In this document: positions 57,377 through 64,000 of the stretch, in pieces | Position numbering within the stretch: position 1 is the first letter of the stretch | Layout: each line of letters opens with the position of its first letter | NCBI GenBank assembly: GCA_011799875.1 | Contig: CM022303.1 | Span: 63,886,512 to 63,950,511, forward strand | Direction of reading: 5' to 3' | From: Thinopyrum elongatum | Lineage: Eukaryota; Streptophyta; Magnoliopsida; Poales; Poaceae | DNA length: 64,000 bases | Position numbers and translations under genes: made by a program | The notes under the pieces: generated by a model | The model's input: only the letters and a program-made list of their open reading frames with translations | Database searches by the model: none | What the model was told of the DNA's origin: nothing

Positions 57377-58265
57377 AAGCTTGCTACAGTTTTTCAAGCG
57401 ACTAAACACCCAACCAGAAATACTACTTCCTTACAACTTCGGGTGAGTGACATTGTCTTGTACTACAAATTATGTTTTTACTTACTAGATGTTGATAAGT
57501 AGTGTAGTTGATGAGTTAAGCACATGCCCGCTTAATTATACAAACGTGTGCGCATGCAGTTTCTACTGGATCCTGCTAATCATTGAAGTTGATGAGGGAA
57601 AAGTTCAAGTACTGGACTCACTATATAAAGAAACATCCGAATACACAATCGTGAGGGGGATGGTCGACAGGTAATTTCAATCATTATCGCACTATGTCGA
57701 CCTCTTTAGTTCATTTCCTGATATCAACTAATTCATAACTCCTTTATTCATTTTCTTTGCCGGCGGGCATGGCTTGGCAAAAGTTCATCAAAGAGGTTGA
57801 AGGCGAATGGAAACAACAGCTGAAATGGGTGCGACCCAAGGTAATTAAGTAGTACTAGCTAGCTATGTCCGTGCATCTCATTAATTCTAGTTTCAATACC
57901 ATTATCATGCTTGATTAATTATTATCTGATTGAATTTTATTCTCGTAAAGTGCCTGAGGCAGGCGCCGGGGAATAATTTATGCGCATACTATGTTTGCGA
58001 GAATATTCACATTATGACGTCCGAAAGGAGTAAAGATGATAGACAACTTTGGGTACGTTTGGCAGAACACTATTCACAATTTTTATATCATTATCTAATA
58101 TATATAGATACAACTAATACATTCATATTGATCTCCTTTTTTAAAGATGTCGGAGATGCGGGACAAGCTCCTACCAACGGATCACGTACGAGCAATTCAA
58201 GAGGAAATAGCGGGATTTTTGCTCGACCAGATCATAAATCCCAAAGGAGAATATCATTACACATA
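57377..58265 (+). pseudogene. C1 unit 2, catalytic part of the Ulp1-like domain
   Basis: Frame resumes after the duplication: 'LLQFFKRLNTQPEILLPYNF' (donor GGGTGAGT). The next exon, from 57561 (acceptor CATGCAG), reads 'FYWILLIIEVDEGKVQVLDS'. Then 'AWQKFIKEVEGEWKQQLKWV' follows, with its acceptor reading CCGGCGG (AG lost), then 'CLRQAPGNNLCAYYVCENI' after CGTAAAG, and last exon 'MSEMRDKLLPTDHVRAIQEE' ending YHYT at about 58265. This is the C48 (Ulp1) fold. The Cys in NLCAYY is present, but the expected catalytic His before Trp is Tyr. Mutated acceptor and His loss indicate an inactive gene. Confidence 0.82.
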
Positions 58266-60885
58266 ATGCCTCCATGTAATGATCCGCAAATTGTAGGAGA
58301 AATTGTATATACCAAATTGTATATATATATATGTGTATGTGAATGGTCGTATGAGAAATTCGATGATATATATATGATCGGTTCTACAAGAAATTCTATT
58401 TATATATACTAGTCATCAACCCGTGCAACACGGGCTAGCTATTTTCACATATTAATTCAGCCAGCCTATTAAGTAACATTGTTTGCTTTGTACATATAAT
58501 GACAAAACACTAAGTAAACTATATAAGTTGTCATGAATTTGCATATTGTACGGCTGCAGGATTTATGTTTGATGACCTTGTTACAGAATTAGAGAAAACC
58601 AATCACAATTGTATTTGCCTCCCCATACATAAGAACTTCAGTGTATGACATGAAACACAATAGCTTTTTTCTTCTAAAAAATAGTGTGCATTTGTTAAGA
58701 ACTTCAGTGCATTTTTTCTTCTAAGCAATGGTGGATTGTCCACATGTATAAGCAAGCAACATCTGATGAAACAAACGTATACACTGTATACAAATTCTAA
58801 CATGCTATGTCTACCTGAGTCTACACTATATATCTGTATTTTTACGGGAAGTCTGTGAAAGTTGATTGATATAATTTGTTGACCCTTTATGTCTGGTTTT
58901 AGTTATATATAACGCATGGGAATGCCAAATGCATTCGAGGTCAGAGCATTTGACACTATGGAAGTCCGAGCAAAATAGAATTACACTTTCAGCTCATCAA
59001 AAGATAAAAGACCATTTCAATTTTGTCATTGCAAGAAGAGTATCATGAGAAACAATATATAGGCTTGTGAAATCGGGTGGAAGAATATTACAGCTTTTGC
59101 TACATAACTATATATTACAAAGGTTCATCATAAATTAATCTGACAAATATTTGTTCGATAGTATTTGATCAGTAATCCATCACTTGGAAAGCAAGTGAAA
59201 TGAAAGTCAAAGACAAAAAAAAAGTGAAATGAAAGTCAAAGAGCAATTCCCAACCTATTTATTGGTGTTCTGCATGGCTGCATCTATTTACAGGCATCTG
59301 TTTCTGTGGCATACGTTGCCAGAACTAAAAAATGTGAAAGGTATATGCCTGAGTCCAATAGATATATAGGATTGTTTATATCATCCAAAGACACTTAATC
59401 AACAATTTATTTTAGTACCGTTAAGATATTTTACTTGGGAAATAACATACCCGCAACATTTGACCGATGATATCCGTTGGAAATTTGCACTTGATGATGT
59501 TTATACTCAATAGGAACTTGTATTGAATATGTAAAAACCAATAAGAAAATTTGAAGCTGTCAACCCGTGCCTCCATACGGGCTAAAATGAAACAATAATC
59601 TGATACCTTCTGCAATATTTCGAACATGTGAAAAACTGTACAATTTTGAATATACCAAACTAAATGGTCCGCCATTAAAGATTATGATAAAATACGATGG
59701 TACACTTTTATTGTATATGGCTGTCAATTGTGCTTTAGTGAAGGAGAACCAATTGTACCTTTGAATCAGGTGACACTTCCGTTAAGTGGTGATGGAGTTT
59801 GGAAATTTCCCAACAGTGTAATCCATCTAGGCATCCATGTAGTAGATCCAACTTTATTTCCCGCCGCAGTCCATATCTCCAATTACCTTTTCCCAAACCT
59901 TCTATCGCTTTTTCCAATCAACAAAAATTGAATTTAAAAATAGCAGGGTGTCCAGTCGTCCTCATCCTTCAATTTCTCTAGTGGAGTCCTGCCATTCTAC
60001 AGTCGTCGGTGAGGCATCTTAAACTATTGTCATCTCATCGCAGCATGTAGGCGGCCATAGCTTCTTTATTTGAGAAGGGATGTACAACCTTGTACAGTGC
60101 ATCCCTTCGATGTTATAACACCATGTTTCCGTTGGAGCTGTTACCTAGTTCAATAATGGGTAGCCAACCGTTCCATTTCCATATCATTAGCTTGATAGCA
60201 TCACAATTCTTACATGAAAATTTCTAGAACTCTTGATGGCTTTGAGGATTTAATTTCTTACTGCTACATGACATGTAAGTTGTGCGAAAAGTTCACTGCA
60301 GACTTAATCCATATAGCAATGGTTAATTATAACGCAGCACAAAATCTGACCTTTGAAAAGTGCAGAGAGAAAAAACACTTATATAGCAAAGGGTAAATAT
60401 AAGTTGTGGAAAAAGTTGACAGCATACTTAACCTAGATATGGCAAATTACAAAAATGATGCTATGCAAATGTAAGGCATCTTTATAAAATACATGGAAAT
60501 AACTAATTTCGGTAAGGACATATGTTATGCTTTATTGCAGGCACCATCCGAGTCTGACTCCATTAATATTCGGTTGCTGTTTTAATCACTTAGGAGTTGC
60601 AAGGAGTTTTTGAGAGAAATAGCTTATTGGTTTAGATGAGGCGTGTTGATATCATAGTACTGAAATATCACTAAAAAATGGAATGTATGATAATGACAAT
60701 GGACTAAATGAACATATGGATAGCTCAATCAACATGTAACTTATCTTAAAAAACTGAACCTGCCTGACCAATGAATGTATGCAAGCTTTCTATATGAGAT
60801 GGACAGATGAGCCAACTTCAAAAGTTAACTTCAAGAACTTCCTGACAGGATTTCTACTGCATGGACTTAAAAATATAAGCTATTT
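58266..60885. other. Unassigned AT-rich DNA
   Basis: No supported gene. Two short imperfect palindromes of one kind (AACCCGTGCAACACGGGCTA at 58419-58438 and AACCCGTGCCTCCATACGGGCTA at 59563-59585) may mark ends of an unknown element, but no TIR pair or duplication could be read. A small hairpin GAAGGGATG...CATCCCTTC lies at 60076-60109. Confidence 0.4.
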
Positions 60886-61383
60886 TGTAATCTCTGCCCA
60901 AGAGAAACACACACGGACAGGAGGTAGAAGAGACACACACGAACTTGGCACCACGCACACTTCTCACACTGAATGAACTGGATTACACGGGATTAAATAG
61001 AGCAGCCAACACACGCACTAGCTAGCATGCAAACGCACCGGTCAAGCCACTAACGGCTTGACCCACTAATCTCTCCACTAACTGCTCACACGTACAGACT
61101 TTGAGTCACTCCCAAGTTTCTGCAGATGGATAAGCCCTCACTTGGTGCATGCCGCAACTGCCTGCGCCCGCTTCTTTCTCGATCTCTGGTCTGCTACACA
61201 ACTCGGCCGGCCGGACTCCTCACAGACTGACACATGCAGCCAACTAATCACAACCCATTTAGCTTTGCATTGTGCACGTGAACACAACTCTACGTGCACA
61301 CACTGCCGCAGCTTCAACTACATGGATGAACTGGAAATAAACATGACGCACACACACCTAAACAACAATGGTTAACACCAACA
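60886..61383 (-). mobile_element. Solo LTR, 498 bp, probably Copia
   Basis: On the plus strand TGTAATCTCTGCCC...CACCAACA, with a perfect 5-bp target duplication TATTT on both sides (60881-60885, 61384-61388). On the minus strand it starts TGTTGGTGTTAACC, has TATTTAATCCC as a possible TATA region and ends GAGATTACA, the style of Copia LTRs. No internal region, hence solo. Family not recognised. Confidence 0.75.
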
Positions 61384-62924
61384 TATTTTAATAGTCTTAA
61401 CTTTTTGACCATCGAGATTGGTAACGAATCTTACAAACAATTCTGGAAACTCTGAGCACTTTTTGAATCTGCTGCAGCGATCCATAGCTTGTTTGGCGTG
61501 AAGGGAAGACACAGAAAAATAATTGAATAGGTTTGTGTTCATGTATAAATTTTCGTTGTAGAGTTTCAGATGTTTTGACTATAAAAGTCACATTAGTTTG
61601 GACTTGTACTTGTTACGTAAAATACATAAGTTCTGTGCATCTCTGACTATTTACTGAATGAGGAAAATCACGTTTTGACAGACTTGGAGGAGTAGCACAT
61701 GGTAAAATTTCCTTGCATAATATCGTCATTTCATCAGTGTAGGAGCTCCAGGTGTTAATCAATATATATGTTGTCCTGAGTAACATGTTTACCCTTCTGA
61801 GAAAAAACATTCGGTTTGACATTATCAGAGAACCTTGGCAACTAAATTAGGACCCCTGTCTCACGTAGGTATTTTAATAACAGACATGTGATTGCCAAGT
61901 GTAATAAAAGCTGTGCTACGCCATCAAATAAGATAACCACAGACCAAAAGATATCTCATATTGTGATCTGGCATTCTAATTAAGATTGTTTTCTACAAAA
62001 TCAACATTAGCTCACCGATGACAATTGTGATCTAATCATCAAATCACACACAGTTTTTGGCATGGAAGTCTCCTAATATGTTCATGTCCACGCAAAGAGC
62101 AGTTATCTAGCCTGTACAACCTGGCCATGCTGAGAGGGCAGACAGTGGAGAAGAGCTGTACGCACTTAGCTTCAGCAGATCCGCGACCGTCTTGTCGAGA
62201 ACAGTGACACGTACCAGGTAGAAATAATATTGATAACGTTATCCTAGAAGGTCCCTAAAAATGTCTGGACGACCAACGCTTTTGTAGTTTAATTCTGTCC
62301 CATGCGTATGCCTAAAAGAATGCATGGTCTTGACTTTTCCAGAAAGAATTAGCACATGGATCGATCAGACGGGGAAAAAAAATATATAGCGTTGCTTACC
62401 TGAGATCAGACCAGTGAAACTTGTTTTGGAGCATAGTAGATGATTTCAGGCAACGCTATGAAAGATGGCTGCACAGATCTGACGTGGATGAATGGATGGT
62501 GCAAACTTCAGCGATTGCTGCTTCCTATACAGCTGCGGAGTCGCAAATCTACTTCATGCAGCAGAGTCGAAGAGTGGTCATGGAGAGAGGTTACTAATTT
62601 CAACTTTTTGTAGACAAATCTTGATGTAGAGGCGCTCAGATTTTCTTTTCGATGGAACAGAGAGAGACCAAGGAAAGACCTTCGCGTATGTTCAGATCCT
62701 CATCCAACGGCCAGAGACATATCATACATTAATCGGATGCCCCAAATATCTTAATTTCAAGGATTAACGTGGTGTCTTGATTGGTGCCTCCAGTTAGTAA
62801 ATACAAGACATGCATAACGTATACAGTATGTAGTAGCGTAAAATATGTTTGAAAACAAAAAGAATTAAATGAAAAACACAAAACTAAAAGGAAAAATAAA
62901 CCATAATTCATAAACCCCTAATTC
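61384..62924. other. Unassigned DNA
   Basis: No supported ORF or repeat structure on either strand. Confidence 0.4.
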
Positions 62925-63110
62925 TTTTAGTCCCGGTTGGTCCCCCCAGCCCCCGGCGCCGGCTTGTGCCACGTGGTGGGCCTTTGGTCCCGGGCCGTGT
63001 TGAACCGAAACTAAAGGGGGGACTTTAGTCCCCACCCTTTAGTGCCGGTTGCTGAACCGGCACTAAAGGCCCTTACGAATCGGCACTAAAGCTTGATTCT
63101 GCACTCGCCC
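62925..63110 (+). mobile_element. CACTA terminal fragment (right end)
   Basis: Four or more copies of TTTAGTCCCGGTTGG-type motifs and complements (AACCGGCACTAAAGG), closing 'ACTAAAGCTTGATTCTGCACT'. Related elements end TTCTGCACTAGTG; here the last bases read TTCTGCACTCGCCCACGGTG, so the terminus is damaged. It is either the right end of C1 or of another CACTA. The inferred TIR differs from CACTAGTAGAAAAA, which favours another element. Confidence 0.65.
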
Positions 63111-63336
63111 ACGGTGTTTCCTCAATAACCATTGGCCTTAGTAGGCTAATTGTCCTATTATTAATAATTAATTTATTAATCTAATTGACATTTCATATTA
63201 AGCACACAATATATTTCATTTTCATATGGAAATAGGATTTCATAACTGAAATACATCAGAGTACAACATCATATAGTTTCAGCACTCAGCCACCCCATTA
63301 CACAACTGCACCAGCACCAAGTTTCATATGCAACAT

Positions 63337-63877
63337 CTATAATCTTTCGAAATTAGCATCATAGACGGTACATAGACAGATGAATCTTATCTGGAAACTG
63401 CTGTAGTGGAATGCGAATATTGAGAGTTCATTGATGTTGAATGTCTTTGCAACTTTAGGCCCAGTGCATGTAGATGATTGACCGTCCATTCTTCGTCCTC
63501 TTCAGGAAGACTTCAATATTGAACCGTGGGTGTTGTATGAATACCTTCCTTGTCTCCTAACCATACAGGTGGTTTGAGAGGTAATCATCAGTGAACTGCT
63601 TTGAAAAGGTCAGAAAACAAGTATATGCATAAATATCTTCTCTAGATTTGAAATGGCTCAAACGAATTAAAAGGACAAGGTATAACAGTTAGTACCATCC
63701 TGTAGTGAACTGATGTCTTCTTCATTGTGCAGACAAATATCTTATTATTTTTTGTCGCTAATTTCTTTATCCTAACAATCTTTCTGAGTTTCTTCACTTG
63801 ACTGATATTCATGAACAACTCATTTCCCCATATACAAAAAGGGTCGAACAGTGGGTCAAAACCTCTGAAAGCAGGAT
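63337..63877 (-). pseudogene. B3-domain protein fragment (two exons)
   Basis: Minus strand. One exon from 63877 (after acceptor ATGTAG) to 63696 (before a GTACTA donor) is fully open: 'VRIKKLATKNNKIFVCTMKK', ending TSVHYRM. The second exon region, 63612 to 63337, reads 'TFSKQFTDDYLSNHLYG', a TAG, 'KVFIQHPRFNIEVFLKRTKN', 'GRSIIYMHW', a frameshift, then 'KVAKTFNINELSIFAFHYSS' to a stop at 63337. The order 'F.K.F...YL' then 'V.L..P......V.L....G...I..W..F....NI.E...FAF' is that of plant B3 DNA-binding domains (REM type). The stop, frameshift and unclear second acceptor make it a pseudogene or a captured fragment. Confidence 0.55.
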
Positions 63878-64000
63878 CTACATGTGCAAGACCAAATTGT
63901 AAAAAGCTTAATATTCAAAAGCAAAAATTGAAAAGGTGTGTTATTAACTGCAACAGGCCTAATATTTAAAAACAAGCAAACATAGTCATCAAACTTGTAT

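Larger units (their letters stand above)
2030..58265 (+). mobile_element. CACTA transposon C1 (host of the nest); right end uncertain
   Basis: The left terminus is CACTAGTAGAAAAATGAC, followed by repeated TTTAGTCCCGGTT motifs. It carries, in order, a small membrane protein gene (2823-3266), a Tnp2-like transposase (3340-34920, interrupted), a 338-bp tandem array, an internal block of the same repeat type (37640-37790), and a Tnp1/Transposase_24-like gene with a Ulp1-like domain (38648-58265, interrupted). The listed end is the last recognisable codon. A matching right terminus (expected ...CTACTAGTG) is not found; the repeat block at 62925-63097 may be its end or belong to another CACTA. Removing the insertions up to 58.3 kb (Tat element, C2, foldback element, chromovirus, Angela LTR) leaves about 12 kb of original sequence, or about 16 kb if it reaches 63.1 kb. 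Confidence 0.75.

Noticed and set aside
60076..60109. Hairpin considered as a miRNA precursor or terminator
   Set aside because: Arms are only about 9 bp; nothing around supports either.
1..64000. A novel multi-gene system (defence, secretion or metabolic cluster)
   Set aside because: All coding segments fit transposon proteins except the B3 fragment; no co-oriented unknown genes remain once TE boundaries are placed.

Overview
The window is intergenic DNA from a large grass genome, almost certainly a Triticeae (wheat-type) one. The evidence is a recognisable 1.75-kb Angela/BARE1-type Copia LTR, CACTA transposons with 'TTTAGTCCCGGTT'-type and 'AATGGCGCACCA'-type subterminal repeats, a short-LTR Ty3 element of the Tat lineage (Fatima-like), and a 4.2-kb-LTR chromovirus. 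Nearly every kilobase belongs to a transposable element (TE). No intact host gene, rRNA, tRNA or CRISPR array was found. All coding sequence is TE coding sequence, mostly broken by stops and frameshifts. The one exception is a broken B3-domain fragment at the right edge.

Layout. 1-1319 is the degraded tail and LTR of a non-autonomous LTR element. 1320-2029 is the end region of an unrelated CACTA with tandem repeats. At 2030 a large CACTA (here C1) begins and runs, much interrupted, to at least 58.3 kb. Its first unit (3'-wards from 2.0 kb) is a small coiled-coil/membrane protein followed by a Tnp2-like transposase. Its second unit (from 37.4 kb) is a Transposase_24/Tnp1-like protein with a C-terminal Ulp1-like peptidase domain. 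C1 is split by six later insertions. (1) A Tat-lineage Ty3 element lies at 4349-21308 and itself contains a 6.7-kb non-autonomous Athila-type LTR element (13874-20601). (2) A second CACTA (C2) lies at 22332-33592 and is almost complete. (3) A 0.9-kb foldback Mutator-type element lies at 35270-36167. (4) A Tekay-like chromovirus lies at 41313-54645 on the minus strand. (5) An Angela solo LTR lies at 55631-57376. (6) If C1 extends that far, a 0.5-kb solo LTR lies at 60886-61383. For most of these I can read target-site duplications, and the interrupted reading frame resumes on the other side, so the order of events is well supported.

How the genes work together. In both CACTA elements the transposase (unit 1) and the Tnp1-like protein (unit 2) are separate transcription units. 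The repeats expected to bind the transposition proteins occur at the ends and again just upstream of unit 2. In C2 the two units also share a duplicated 5' leader. Each CACTA has one extra small protein with a C-terminal membrane segment: a coiled-coil type in C1, and an RNase H1-N/viroplasmin-like type in C2. The Tat element carries the lineage's second RNase H and an antisense gene downstream of pol.

The right end (58.3-64 kb) is poorly resolved: AT-rich DNA, a solo LTR, a CACTA terminal fragment near 63 kb, then the minus-strand B3 fragment. I found no previously undescribed molecular system. The most unusual points are the internal repeat/promoter modules of the CACTAs, the differently inactivated Ulp1-like domains, the small membrane proteins, and the orphan 279-residue ORF of the non-autonomous LTR element.
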